Of a stretch of DNA of 64,000 bases, positions 24,301-34,422 are shown piece after piece. The position numbers and the translations under genes are program-made. A model generated the notes under the pieces. It did not search any database, was not told the DNA's origin, and worked only from the letters and a program-made list of their open reading frames with translations. Source of the stretch: Lutraria lutraria (taxonomy: Eukaryota > Mollusca > Bivalvia > Venerida > Mactridae); assembly GCA_964023205.1 (NCBI GenBank), contig OZ026846.1, positions 33,500,194-33,564,193 on the forward strand, in the 5' to 3' direction. How positions within the stretch are numbered: position 1 is the first letter of the stretch; each line of letters begins with the position of its first letter.

Positions 24301-25431
24301 CAGTTGAATGGGTCAAATTTGGGACAATTTTTTCATTTAAGGTAATTGTGGTTTAAGTTAGGGTGTTTTATGTAGTACATCTAGATTAATATGTTAACAA
24401 GCAAACATTTGATACTGGAGGTCTTCAAAGCCAGAAATCTATGATGAAAGGCCGCTACATAGCCAGAAGGTAACAGTACTGGCCGCCATGAGCTCCTCGG
24501 GTGTTATCGGACCATTCTTTTACGAGGAAAATGCTGCACAGTTAATGCTGAACGTCATATGGTCATATTAAAGAGAAGGTTTATCCCTGAATTGATAAGG
24601 TAGGGAAACAGACTTGATTCATGCTGGTTTCAGCAGGATGGTGCGACTCCGCATACAGCAAATGGTGTGCTAACATGGCTAGAGCAAACATTTGGCAACC
24701 GTGTGATCTCCTTGAAGACGGCTAATGTTTGGCCTCCCCATTCACCCGATCTGAGCCCCCTAGATTTTTTCTTTGGGGATACATACTTAAAGGACAAGGT
24801 GTACAATCCTAAACCAACATGTATCGCTGAGTTGAAAAATGCCATTCGTAGGGAAATGATGAAGATTCAGAGAGGCACATGTGTGAACATCATACGCAAC
24901 TTCAGGGAACGTATTTGGCTTTTGTCAGGGGAAATAACGGTGGTCACTTAAGTACATATCATGTAGAACTGATAAGTAAATAATGAAGATAATTGTTTGA
25001 TACACAAAAACTTATGTCTTTACCCTTTGAAATGAGATATTATTCCATTGTCTGTGATATGTCTTTGAAAAGTTATAGTCCTTATTTAAGTGGACATATA
25101 TTCTGGGACACCCTGTATTAATTACAATTTTACCATCACAAGTCCGTTACTTCTGCCTGTGCTTTTTTACATCTCCGCACCGCACGCTTTCAACAACAAA
25201 AATCCCTTACCTACCTATACCATATATGTTTTATTAAGTATATAACCGGAAAAAATTGCTCCTTAATTTGAAGATCTTCCGTTGATTAAAGAAAATTATT
25301 CCGTACAACCTTGAAGCAATTTACACAAGTCCTAGATCAAACTGAAGGTGATCTGAACGAATAAAAAGCTGACTTACCAAGCGTAGATCATTCGCTTTGT
25401 GAATAACTAGAGAAAGATTTTCATCTGCCAT
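9122..25431 (-). CDS. Sorbitol dehydrogenase-like NAD-dependent polyol dehydrogenase, 9 exons
   Basis: Zinc MDR-family enzyme expected to oxidise sorbitol to fructose with NAD in the cytosol. Exons: 25378-25431, 24050-24083, 23546-23713, 20435-20594, 11622-11740, 10874-10939, 10352-10527, 9774-9927 and 9122-9246. All junctions keep phase and total 1056 nt, or 351 aa plus stop, close to the usual 356. Catalytic zinc ligands appear as GICGSDVH (Cys41) and GHE (His67, Glu68). A four-cysteine structural-zinc lobe CKRCTQC...NIC is present in exon 4. Exons 5-6 join to the Rossmann motif CGAGTIGLL, and the Asp after VCIT favours NAD over NADP. Later come [26 protein letters not shown] and the C-terminal KIMINC. 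The 8.7-kb intron 4 and 2.95-kb intron 3 carry LINEs and the big minisatellite. The start ATG aligns with family N termini. No frame break was seen. Confidence 0.93.
9256..9372. repeat. Tetranucleotide microsatellite (gaat/gatt)n at a splice acceptor
   Basis: Runs of gaat, gatt, gaac and related tetramers start about ten bases from the acceptor of the last SDH exon (9246). On the transcribed strand this becomes ATTC/AATC repeats that fill the place of the polypyrimidine and branch region. Confidence 0.9.
11774..11835. repeat. 14-bp tandem repeat
   Basis: Four copies of atcaataatattac lie just upstream (intron side) of the acceptor of SDH exon 5. Confidence 0.85.
12127..12151. repeat. Poly-G tract
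   Basis: A nearly pure G run of about 23 bases with a single A, inside SDH intron 4. It could form a quadruplex or be a sequencing-length artefact. Confidence 0.8.
12410..12560. repeat. Degenerate tetranucleotide array (gaat/gaac/gagc)n
   Basis: Tetramer array drifting from gaat through gaac and gagc to gaaa, in SDH intron 4 close to the 3' end of the LINE. It may derive from a LINE tail repeat. Confidence 0.8.
12819..15822 (-). mobile_element. Decayed non-LTR retrotransposon (Jockey/CR1/L2-like LINE)
   Basis: Minus-strand pieces in order encode an apurinic-type endonuclease then reverse transcriptase. The endonuclease starts at '[12 protein letters not shown]' (15600-15640) and continues with [22 protein letters not shown] and GDHFPV (14515-15444). 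A linker has [11 protein letters not shown] fingers and palm follow: [12 protein letters not shown] (14134-14367), [15 protein letters not shown] (13706-13978) and FADDSTI (13270-13737). The C-terminal part at 12819-13124 has [12 protein letters not shown] stop replaces a leucine after HILPK, and the frame is broken at least four times, so the copy is dead. Its N-terminal Asn/Ser-rich repeats run in frame into the 33-bp array upstream. It sits in the same strand sense as its host gene, in SDH intron 4. Confidence 0.9.
15823..20377 (-). repeat. 33-bp minisatellite, about 137 units, apparently grown from the LINE N-terminal coding repeat
   Basis: Unit in plus-strand form: ggatcagcatcattatcaga followed by gttgttatttata. 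The period is 33, so both strands stay open for long stretches. On the minus strand it reads as an 11-residue repeat, SDND(A/V)(D/V)P(I/L)NNN. Two main unit types (ADPI and VVPL) alternate over about 19.56-20.15 kb as a 66-bp dimer, and a variant ('tttttta') recurs exactly 264 bp apart (8 units). Single-base losses ('ttatttaagg') and an added 6-bp 'tatcag' break the frame in the older, LINE-proximal part. The longest frame (445 residues, minus) has no ATG and is bordered by a stop, so it is not annotated as a gene. The array ends 57 bases from the donor of SDH exon 4. Confidence 0.9.
20880..22562 (-). mobile_element. 5'-truncated LINE with an open reverse transcriptase frame
   Basis: A continuous minus-strand frame from about 22562 to the stop at 20970 (about 530 residues) starts inside the RT domain at [11 protein letters not shown]. 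It contains [12 protein letters not shown] (catalytic Asp), [16 protein letters not shown], the YADD box in [13 protein letters not shown], then [15 protein letters not shown]-terminal CCHC-like knuckle [17 protein letters not shown] follows. The endonuclease is missing, which is usual for target-primed insertion. The 3' end shows a short TTATTATTATTG repeat tail. It differs from the LINE at 12.8-15.8 kb in motif wording and in carrying the C-terminal knuckle. The clade was not assigned. Located in SDH intron 3, same strand as the gene. Confidence 0.88.
24231..25161. mobile_element. Transposon with 27-bp inverted ends and 8-bp target duplication
   Basis: The left end at 24231-24257 starts cacagacagaagtaacggac. 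The right end at 25135-25161 is its inverse with two mismatches. Each end is flanked by ctttttta (24223-24230 and 25162-25169), an 8-bp direct repeat as made by hAT-type transposases. The inside holds a mariner-like transposase relic that may be a nested second element, since a separate end ending 'gggacaccctgta' lies at about 25107-25119. In SDH intron 1. Confidence 0.65.
24463..24951 (+). pseudogene. Mariner-like transposase, C-terminal relic
   Basis: Frames read [18 protein letters not shown], then (shifted) [19 protein letters not shown], then [16 protein letters not shown] with the second catalytic Asp region and [16 protein letters not shown] with the third. It closes with [11 protein letters not shown] and [10 protein letters not shown]. 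At least two frameshifts, an extra residue in the DFF segment and the missing N-terminal DNA-binding half make it non-functional. The insect/mollusc mariner family is my recollection of the motif set. Confidence 0.85.
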
Positions 25432-25751
25432 GTTCAATCTGCGGACGAAATATAAAATGCGGGATATCTTTCCAATTAGCTTAATAATCCGGTTGATTTA
25501 AACGTAACAATTTTAACGCAGTAGCAAAACAGACTGTTTCAGTGAATATATAATTGTATTCGTACATATAAACCTAATTTTACCTAGCTATTTAAAGCAC
25601 AACTCATGCAAAATACAGGTAAATGGTATCCTACATACGTGCACAAACGAACGTTTAAATATTGCGTACACATGTTATGATAAATCATAAAACTTATGAT
25701 GTATTCTAGTGTATACAAACTATCTCCAGACCTGTAGACACGTTAACAAAC

Positions 25752-25930
25752 TATAGTGCAAGCTCTCCAAAGCGACACTCTTTTGCAGTATCTAAATCAC
25801 GTTATTATTGAGAGGTGCTTGCTCGAGAGAGGTTCAATTAGTAGTTAAAGCATATTGTTGGAAAAATCATGTTGCTGTTGAAGGAAGGTCGTTGCTCAAC
25901 TGAGGGCCGCACTAGAATGGTTGTACTGTA
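25752..25930 (-). repeat. MITE-like element, family M, copy 2
   Basis: Reverse-oriented copy of the element at 3416-3600. On the minus strand it runs from gtacagtacaaccattctag to gtcgctttggagagcttgca, with terminal inverted similarity. It lies in the region just upstream of SDH. Confidence 0.6.
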
Positions 25931-26264
25931 CATTGTATTTGTATTAATTTCAGATATCAAGACTAACGCATGTGATATCAAAACGTCGATGATACGGCGT
26001 CGGACATGTGTGAATGTATCAAGATTAATTGATAGTCTTTATTATTCATTTTGAGCTGAATCTGAATTTAATGACCGTATGTGTGTATGTGTGTTTGTGG
26101 TATAGCCACCATTAATTTTGAAGCTTGTTAATTGCTTCTTTATTCTGTTGGTGTTGTTGTTTGGCGATCTTAATGCTTGACAGAGGTTTAATGTTGCATG
26201 ATCATTTTGCGATGAAAGTAGACCCTAGGCTAGTCTGGGTCCCGGCCTTGACTTACTAATATTG

Positions 26265-26410
26265 TGTAGCAGTTAGGGGCAGGTAATCTAGATTAGACCC
26301 AAGGCACACACCTGGGTAGAACCATCAATCTTCCGTAAGCTAGCTGGACAACTTACCCACACTTAAAATTTGGTCCCAAATAGATTCGAACTCACAATAG
26401 CGAGGGGCTT
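26265..26410 (-). repeat. V-SINE/RUDI-like SINE fragment
   Basis: On the minus strand a T-arm B box (GTGAGTTCGAATCT) is followed by 'gtccagctagcttacggaag' and 'gatggttctacccaggtg', the same core as the pieces at 2.2 and 8.0 kb. Confidence 0.65.
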
Positions 26411-26544
26411 GTGATTACTTGCAAACGTTTTATAATTATCATTTGTCATTTATTCTCACGATAATAACAGTTTAACAGCTACGTGTTTTTAATTCACGAA
26501 GTTCAACATAAGGTACGCAAAGTACAAGGATAATTCTTATACAC

Positions 26545-26731
26545 GTACAGTGCAACCTAGCCAGAACGGCCCTCCCATACGCACTCCCCCCCCCCCCTTC
26601 AACAACAGATTTACTTTATTCCGCTGCACGATATTACTATTAATTTAACATCTCGTGAGCAACTACCTCTCGACGACAACATAATGTTGCCAATTCCAAA
26701 GGGTGTTGCTTTGGAGAGGTTGCTCTGTATA
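26545..26731 (+). repeat. MITE-like element, family M, copy 3
   Basis: Starts gtacagtgcaacctagccag and ends 'gggtgttgctttggagaggt'. It shares the internal 'gagcaactacctctcgacga' theme with copies 1 and 2. A 13-base C run interrupts the left part (26585-26597). Confidence 0.6.
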
Positions 26732-27734
26732 TTCAAATAAACACATAAATAAAGTTAACTCAGTGTCACATAGACAGTATTCTAAAATAATCGGTAACTT
26801 ACACTATAACAAAAAGTAGTATTAATTAATTCATTTCAATTTTCATTTGCAAAAATAAATCTACGACTTCTTCCTACACTTATCAAAGGTGAATTGCTTT
26901 TGTATAAGTTCATGTAATATTTATCGTCCGTCCAATGTTGTTGCTTTGGTATTCGTCTCTTTATAATTATATACATAATGTAATAATTGTATAACATTTA
27001 TTGCCCATATGCATCTTAAATTATTCATACTTTGTTGTTTTTGTGTGTGTCATATTATGTATAATGTATATATGTTTATGATTTTCGTTACCAAAGGCAA
27101 ATTTGTTTGCCGATTTGCAATAAAGTTTATTAGTCTCGTTGGTTAATAAATAAACTATGTACAGCGCATTGCATGATTGCATTTTTTTTTTTGTATATGA
27201 GTCGATTAATTCTCGCTAGTCTATCGTTCTATCTGACCAACGGAATGTGATTTTTTATGAATATCATCGTGGGTTTTGAGAATTGTAAATTGCTATTGGG
27301 ATTATATAATAATAATCTATTGTGTATAGTTAAAAGTAGGTGAGTTGAGTTAGGTTTATTAAAGAATGAATGACAGAGAATTCAGAGAACTGCATTCGAT
27401 ATCTTTACACAAAGGCATGTATTCTTCATAATTTTGGAAAAACTTATCTTGTTGACATGCAATATGGGTGCTCACAACGAGGAACGGAAGTTCCTCACAA
27501 CATTTTTGCCGGATGACAAATTACACTCGTTCTGAGTAAAACGGTTGAGATACTGATTAATGTAGACATATTACAGACATGAACAAAAGCTACAAATCCA
27601 TATCAAGATATTGAAAACCGGACTGTTCGACCGTCCGTCCGTAGAAATTGAACATAAATATAGTGGTGTGCCGTTAGAACAATACATTGATAACAATGTG
27701 AATGATGGACACACATAATTTTGATATGTTGTAC

Positions 27735-29252
27735 TCATGAATCACCATGACCCATACGCCGAGCAATTTTCGTTATGTTGATCCTGCGGATGAAAACCAT
27801 GATACCACCACTCTCATGGTCATGGACTCTGATAGTTTGCTGGATCGTTGCTTGTTGGGCCTCGCATCCACCGCCCGAACCGGCTTCATTGTGTGGGTAC
27901 GTGGCACCGTAGCGTGACGCATTTGAGATAGTGTTGCCACTGCTTGGTGCTGAAGTGATACTATCGTCATCCCCGGAGGACTTCAGAAGCATACAACATG
28001 CGAAAATGGTACCAATAAGTATAAGACATCCCGATGTGAGACATAGCGCAAAGGAGAAGCCAAGATCAGAGGTGGAAAACTTTGTGGCCACAATGATGCA
28101 GCCAATAATGTTGAATAAGCCTGCAAATGAATATCTACTGTGAGCATGATAGACAATAGAACACTTAATATTTCAGGGGGAATATAACTTGTTTAGTGGA
28201 TTTGTTTCGCTATTGAACCATTTAATTCAAGCACACTAAAACATCAATTCATGTTGGCAGTGTTTTGTTGTTTCCAATTACCTACTTTGGCCTTTAACCT
28301 CACTGGTTGTTCAATGTTCTTCATGTTTCCTCCACATGAAGTTGATCTCTAGAGTCATTATTTACATGCTTAAAGTAGATATGATAAGATTTCCATTTAC
28401 TGGAAAAACTGAAAGAAACAATATACCTGCAACAGGTAACATCAAATAACAGCATCCACCTAAGGCAGCACATGTCCCAACATTTTCGTCGTCATTCCCA
28501 TTACATAAACCACGGAAGAAACAAATTAATGTCAGGCACATAATAGAATATGATGTAGTATGAAGGCCAAAAGCGCGAACATCCAGTTCTGAAATAAGTA
28601 AAGTGTAGAACGATTGCAATGCGTTATAAAGATTCAAAACCCGTCTAAACCCTTGGTTTAGTGTTTTTTTTGCAAGAACACATTTATGCTGTATTGAGTC
28701 TTGAAACTGACTTCCTAAAATGAAATTGTGTTGGAATATGATAGCAAAATTGACGTTATACATCAGTGACCCTCGTTCATGTAGAGATATATCTGTTCAA
28801 ATGATTTTACCCAAATATGTAAACGTGTTGGTCATCAAGATGGATTTCTCTACATAAATAAAGTTTTGACTACATTACTTCACATTTAACAACTAACAAT
28901 ACTAGCATTACACTAGAAATAAGGTGTTTCTATAATTTATTGCTTCATATGAAATAAACCAGTCATGCTATTGAAATTCATGATTAAGTCGTGAATAATA
29001 ATATTGTAAAATAATCCATTAAAACTCGAATGTTCTGATGCTGTAAAAAATACAAGTAAATGTACCGTCTACCCCATCTGTGTTCTGACAAGTATCACTG
29101 TCATTTCCATCAGAGCAACAGCTAATCACGAGCCCAATCGCTTCACATGTTGAGTTTGAACCCCACTTCGGGGTGAATAAACCTCCAGTTTGCAACATAA
29201 ACGAAACAAACATAAAGCAGCCGATAAAACATAAGGCGGTCCCGACTTCCAT
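27735..29252 (-). CDS. Four-transmembrane (tetraspan) membrane protein, copy A
   Basis: Three coding exons with matching phase (29066-29252, 28427-28588, 27735-28120) give 244 aa. The ATG at 29252 lies 17 bases after a splice acceptor (29270), so a 5' UTR exon is likely. Exon 1: TM1 (about residues 5-20), then a loop with Trp30, an N-glycosylation site NST (33-35) and four cysteines (36, 45, 46, 55). Exon 2: conserved ELDVRAFGLH, TM2, and GGCCYLMLPVAG starting TM3. Exon 3: LFNIIGCIIVATKF, TM4 (GFSFALCLTSGCLILIG) and a cytosolic tail ending RINITKIARRMGH. The topology resembles claudin/PMP22-type proteins, but the claudin W-GLW-C-C signature is not complete, so I leave the family open. Paralogues lie at 34.4, 47.8 and 61.4 kb. 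Confidence 0.8.
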
Positions 29253-30000
29253 GGCAACGATTGTGATATCTGTAAAAGATGCATTTACACTAGTATGCAT
29301 TGTAGGCTAGGTAATCCTTAAAATATGTTTGAAAGGATCCTACACAGAGCATTTCCAGTGGGTATGTACGTGTAGGTAGGAAATGTCTTTTTTTACAATT
29401 TATCCTTTGCATTGAATCCAAAATACCTGCCAAAATGCTATTTATATATTGAAAAAAAAAATGTTCAGTGGGCCATTTTGGCGAGTTATTTTTTTTTTTA
29501 GTGTAACAAAATCATACATTGTCTTTCATATCAGTTAAAATAATATTGCCTATAATCATAATCAATATTGTTTCAAAGTCGAACACAGTTGATTAATGAT
29601 TTTAGTTATTGTGCTTATGTGTCATACCCGATTAATTGTTCTACTTAGATAAACAAGTATTTACCAAGTCTGACCTTTTTATCTATAGTACTCATACCAC
29701 AAAAATATTGCTGATATTGTAGGCAAACACTTCTTGCCCGGTAAAAAGTATATTAAATGTTTGTCACGAGTGAACATGTATACCTTGATGTTGTAGTTGT
29801 CTCACTTTCTCCCTCGACTTGGTAAATTCAGTAATTCACTTTTTCCCAGATAGTAATTAAACTGTACCAAGAACATAACCCATATATTACTCAATGACTC
29901 CTGTTTTTTTGACAATAAACAGTATCAAACATTTAGCTATGTTGCAACAATTCTTGTAATAAAAAACAAACTTGTAATAATAATGACAAAATTGGTTTTT

Positions 30001-30298
30001 ATTACAAGAATGGTTGCAATGTCAAACCACTCCTGTAATAACCATTCTTGTAATATTTCTTTTTAAAATTGAAGTCAGTTTTTACTTTTGCTCTCATTAA
30101 CCTACTGATGTGTTCCGCTTCATTAGTTAACTCGTGCAAACCATAATTACTTCAATATCACAGTTAAAATTACCTCCATGTTTCATAATCCGTCTGTCCT
30201 TATAAATGATAATTGTCATGTGTAGGATTATTGCAGGACTGGTTTTTATTACAAGAATGGTTGCAATGTCAAACCACTCTTGTAATAACCATTCTTGT
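30001..30298. repeat. Paired hairpin repeats upstream of copy A
   Basis: Two copies (30001-30054, 30248-30298) of a perfect or near-perfect 15-bp inverted repeat attacaagaatggtt/aaccattcttgtaat around a loop with 'gcaatgtcaaaccactc'. The same pair is found at 36911-36964 and 37161-37214 upstream of copy B, so it moved with the gene duplication. Confidence 0.75.
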
Positions 30299-30956
30299 TT
30301 TGTAAAAGTCAGCTTAATTAGAGCACTAGTAAAATCTTTTAAAACATTTGAAGTCTTAAACGAAGTGTTTAGGGTTGTATTTTAAATATTGTCATTCTTT
30401 TGTATATCCATTAAGGCATTTGCAGATGAATTTTATAAACCTTTACCGTCAGTTAAGAGATTTACGACCATTTTTGTTCATCTACCCCTAACGTAAAATA
30501 GTGCCTTAAAATCAAATGAAGACACCTGTATGAAAATTGACCAACTTCTCTAACAGATGATACAATAAATGCACGAGCGGTATAAGTCTAAGGATAACCA
30601 ATGTTTAGTTATACACATTGTTTGTGTGATGTTTGGAACTACAATGTACTATGTTGCAGAAAAAAAGAAAAATGTAAACCCACCCCTTTAAGATTTAGTC
30701 AAGATTTTCACCTATTACCAAAAAGTAACAAACTGATAAATATCATTATTTCCAATTTCTACAAATCTACGCATTTTGATTGGTCAATGTAGGGAGTTTA
30801 CGCTTAGATAAACTTCTTTTCAATCGAAACCTTTTGTTTCTGTACATCGTCGACGGACTACTTTTATGAGCTAAAGCGTTTTAGCTGTTCATGTCCGACA
30901 TTTGTAAGAATTGAATAAAACGATTGAATTTAATTGGAAATAAAAGGATTAAACTA

Positions 30957-31018
30957 TCATTTCTGGTCGTTCATCGAAGTGTAAACTCCCTCAGACATCG
31001 ATAAACGACCAGAAATGA
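30957..31018. repeat. Hairpin with 21-bp arms
   Basis: tcatttctggtcgttcatcg and its reverse complement surround a 20-base loop with one mismatch. The flank 'agggagtttac' (about 30793) also pairs with 'gtaaactccct' in the loop, which suggests the remains of a longer foldback element. Confidence 0.6.
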
Positions 31019-31432
31019 AAGTTAAGACCTATAAGATATAAACTAAAGGATGGAAACTCATGAAATTTTCTCAAAACTAACTACTATGTGTGTGTAATGA
31101 CTACACAAAATATTAAAAGTTTTACCGTCCGGGTTTTGAAAAGATGTGTGTCACAGTTACTTGATTTTCGTTAATTAACCATTTATAAATTCCTATAAAC
31201 TTAACCAAATATTGTGGAATGAATATTTTCCTACATATTACTGTATAAATTCATGTTCTAAATACAACACGTTACCTTAAAACTAAAAAAAAAAAAAGTA
31301 TGGCCCTAATGGGGTTTAAACCCATAACCCTCAGGAATATGTCAATATATCAGTAAAATTCATGAAATTGAGTACTGTTCAAAATGAAGATTATGCATTA
31401 GAGATCGAAGTCCTTAATAATCCTGACAATTT

Positions 31433-31628
31433 TTGAGGGCAACATAACTCGGCAAACTGTACAATGGAACCCTCAAGGCAAGAGAAAGAGGAGACCAAGG
31501 ACGACTTGGCGCAGAAACCTAGAACAGTAGAAGAGGGAGAGCAGACACAAGTAATGCAAAATGGCGAACGAAGCCCGAAACAAACAGAGATGGCGAGAGT
31601 TTGTAAATGACATATGCTCCGCGCCGGC
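31433..31628 (+). pseudogene. RTE-type LINE 3' coding relic, copy A flank
   Basis: One plus-strand frame, with two stops, reads RQTVQWNPQGKRKRRPRTTWRRNLE then MANEARNKQRWREFVNDICSA, where only short pieces are quoted here in sequence. This is the C-terminal end of endonuclease/RT proteins of the RTE or related LINE groups, as I remember them. A second copy lies at 37690-37945. Confidence 0.7.
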
Positions 31629-32770
31629 GTCAACAGAAAGTAGAATATTCAAACAAAAATCAAGAATTACAATGCCTGCCGTAACGCAATTTCAAAAACA
31701 CCAAAGATACGCTTTGCTCCATTCATTGAATGAACAATCAACATTGAGCGTAGGTTTGGAAATTTGTTCAGTATAGAGTTGTCGAAATTTAGATATTGAT
31801 TGACATTAAACTATATATCTTTTCACAACATCAAGCCAATAACTTTACTAATTGAAATTTCTTTACTTACTATTCTTTTAAGTGTCTTCTAAACTCGTAA
31901 ATATCAGCTACACATCCACTATACAGCTTACCAGTGTTGGTGTAAAAAATAGCTCACGTGACTTTTTATGATTTCGACGAATTTAACATCTGAGCTGTCC
32001 AATATACTTCATTGTGAAGAGTCCCGTAGATATGCGTAGATGTTATCAAAACGAGTCACACGATAACCGAAGCAATGATAACTAGTATAAATATATGAAT
32101 ATTTATCCATGACTTACTTTTAGTCTATACTACCGATACATATCAGACACATTCGTACATATACAATGTATTTACACTAAACCGAATCCCTTAACGCCTT
32201 TCTTGTATTCTTTAGCACTGGAATAAGAGCATTAGACGAGTTGTTTACTAATAAAGACAAAACCTACTAACCATCTCGGGAAGGCATATGAACATTTTAC
32301 GACTGCTTCGTACATGATAACGTCAAAAAGACCATTTGAAGATAACATATGAATTGAAATGGTGTACTTTTTGTTCACATATTGTTTTGAGGGCTTCATA
32401 AAAGAATGGTTACATTAGTACAGAAATTGACAGTTTATACTTCGAATTATATCATTATATATGGATATACTAGTACTAAATGACAGTGCTTGATTTGATT
32501 TTTATAGGTTCAATAAGAGCAGTTATATCCAAATGCTCTACATAGTGCAGTAGCAAAGTTTGATATGAACAGGATATCCAGGGACAACTGTGTAATTTTA
32601 AATCTTATAACCTTGTATGTTAGTTTGTGAACAGTCACTGTTATCTTCAGAGTTTTGTTCTGAACGCCCACTTTGTCATAAATTTTGTTTCAGCTGTAAA
32701 CACATGCATGCAAGTGCTTCATATTATATTATTATCAACTATAGCTTAAATAGTCGGTTGGTCCGCTTGT

Positions 32771-33460
32771 TATCCCCCGCCGGGGGTATAGTAATAGTAG
32801 CCGTCGGTCCGTCCTTCCGTCCCAAATTTTTGTCCAGAGCATAACTTGGAAACTATTTAATGTATTAAGTTGAATCTTGAAATATGAATAGGTGGCAACT
32901 AGCAGAAGTGCAGTGACCAAGAACTATAACTCTATATAATCTAGTTTTTGTAATTATCTCCTTTATTCAATTTCAAAAAGAAAATTGTCCAGAGTCCAAA
33001 ACTATACAAGTGATTGACTTGAAACTTAAGACATAAGTAGACGACATCTAGGAGAAGTGAAGTGACCAAGAACAATAACTCTGTCTGGTTCCATTTTTGA
33101 ATTATATCCCTTTGTTTATCTTTCATGATATTTTTTCTTCTATTTTATTTTGTCCAGAGCATAACTCCAAAACTATACAAGTGATTGATTTGAAACTTGA
33201 ATGCGAAAAGGTGGCAACACAGAGAAAAGCAGTGACCAAGAACTATAACTCTGTCTGGTTCCATTCTAGAAATATCTCCCAATACTTGTATTAAATTTTC
33301 TTAAAACATTCTTTTCCTCTTTTCTTCTTTTTGTCCAGAGAGTAACTGCAAAACTATACACAGGATTGACTTGAAACTCAAAATGTTAATAGATAAAACT
33401 CTGAGTTACCCATAATTCTATTTAGTCCTGTTATAGGCAAACACATCCGGCGGGGGATGG
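32771..33460 (+). repeat. Multi-unit dispersed repeat with 'gtccagagcataact' units
   Basis: Begins tatcccccgccgggggtata and ends 'catccggcgggggatggtca', so the ends are inverted around a CCGCCGGG core. In between are four units of about 160-180 bp, each with 'ttgtccagagcataact', 'gacttgaaact', 'ggtggcaac', 'agtgaccaagaac' and 'ataactctg'. I know similar dispersed repeats from bivalve genomes. It has no coding capacity. Confidence 0.7.
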
Positions 33461-33930
33461 TCATTTAAACATGGCTCTTGTTGAATATTACACTGGAATT
33501 CGTCAATCGCTTCTGATTTAGAAACATGCAACGTTTATATAAATGACTTATATCGTAAATTGAATCATTTTGCTAAAATGATAACATTTATTATCTGTGT
33601 TGAAGGCATGCTATATCTAATCAAGATATTGACCAGACATAGAAAAATCTTATTAAGGGAAATTACGTGCAAAAGTAGTCAATTTAGAGAATATCTAACT
33701 AATATTGAGTCATATAGGACATAGGACATAGGGTAGTGCAATTATTTCCTTATTTGTCATTATCATTCAAGCTTTTGGAGCGATAGCAAATACACATCTA
33801 GCGCACGAAATTCGTCCGAAACATTGAACGGCCATGAGTTTGTTTCACAAGTAACATATGTAATTTCTTGTAACATGCGTAACAGACTGTAAACAAGTCA
33901 AAATCGCCCGTCTTCCAAGACAAGAATCAT

Positions 33931-34136
33931 TGGAAATATATCGAGACACATATTTTTAAAGTACATGTAACGTAAGTAATACCAATGTAACATGTATGTA
34001 ACGATCAAGTAACATCAATAACACTTATAAAACATAGATTTTGTGGCTGTTGTGTCCAATGTTACTGTTACATGATTGTTACTTATAGTTTACTTATGTT
34101 ATATGTATTTGAAAAATATATCTCGATATATTTCCG
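33931..34136. repeat. Foldback MITE, about 205 bp
   Basis: Arms tggaaatatatcgagacaca and tctcgatatatttccga are inverted and continue inward as 'ttttaaagtacatgtaac' against 'gttatatgtatttgaaaa'. The centre is rich in 'gtaaca/tgttac'. It lies between tetraspan copies A and B. Confidence 0.65.
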
Positions 34137-34422
34137 ATGTTACAGTTTTCTACTGAAATTGATGTTGCTCGTATATCTTTGTCGATTTTTCACCAGGACA
34201 ATCTTTTATTATACTGAATACATTGACATACAATAGACAAGAATAAAAGCTACCAATATATATCAAGATATTGAAACTCAAGACTGTCCGACCGCCCGTC
34301 CGTAGAAATTGAACATACCAAGTGGTTAAAACAAACAATACAAAGGTGCGTCGTTAAAACAATACAACAATAACACTATTGTGACTGATGGACACACATA
34401 TTCATATTTTGATGTGTTGTAC

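Larger units (their letters stand above)
25432..27734. other. Intergenic region upstream of SDH
   Basis: Holds the two MITE copies (25752-25930, 26545-26731), a SINE piece (26265-26410) and a C-tract. No host exon was recognised. The SDH promoter should lie just above 25431, but no clear core element stands out. The stretch from about 27540 to 27734 is the 3' flank shared by all four tetraspan copies. Confidence 0.5.
29270..34422. other. 5' flank of copy A and spacer to copy B
   Basis: No host exon was identified. Contains two hairpin repeats (30001-30054, 30248-30298), a hairpin at 30957-31018, a short tRNA-like/SINE end with B box and A-tract (about 31285-31340), an RTE-type LINE tail (31433-31628), a multi-unit repeat (32771-33460) and a foldback element (33931-34136). 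Stretches at 29313-30330 and 31400-31990 recur upstream of copy B, and 31860-32760 recurs in the duplicated unit, which records older duplications of the locus. Confidence 0.55.
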
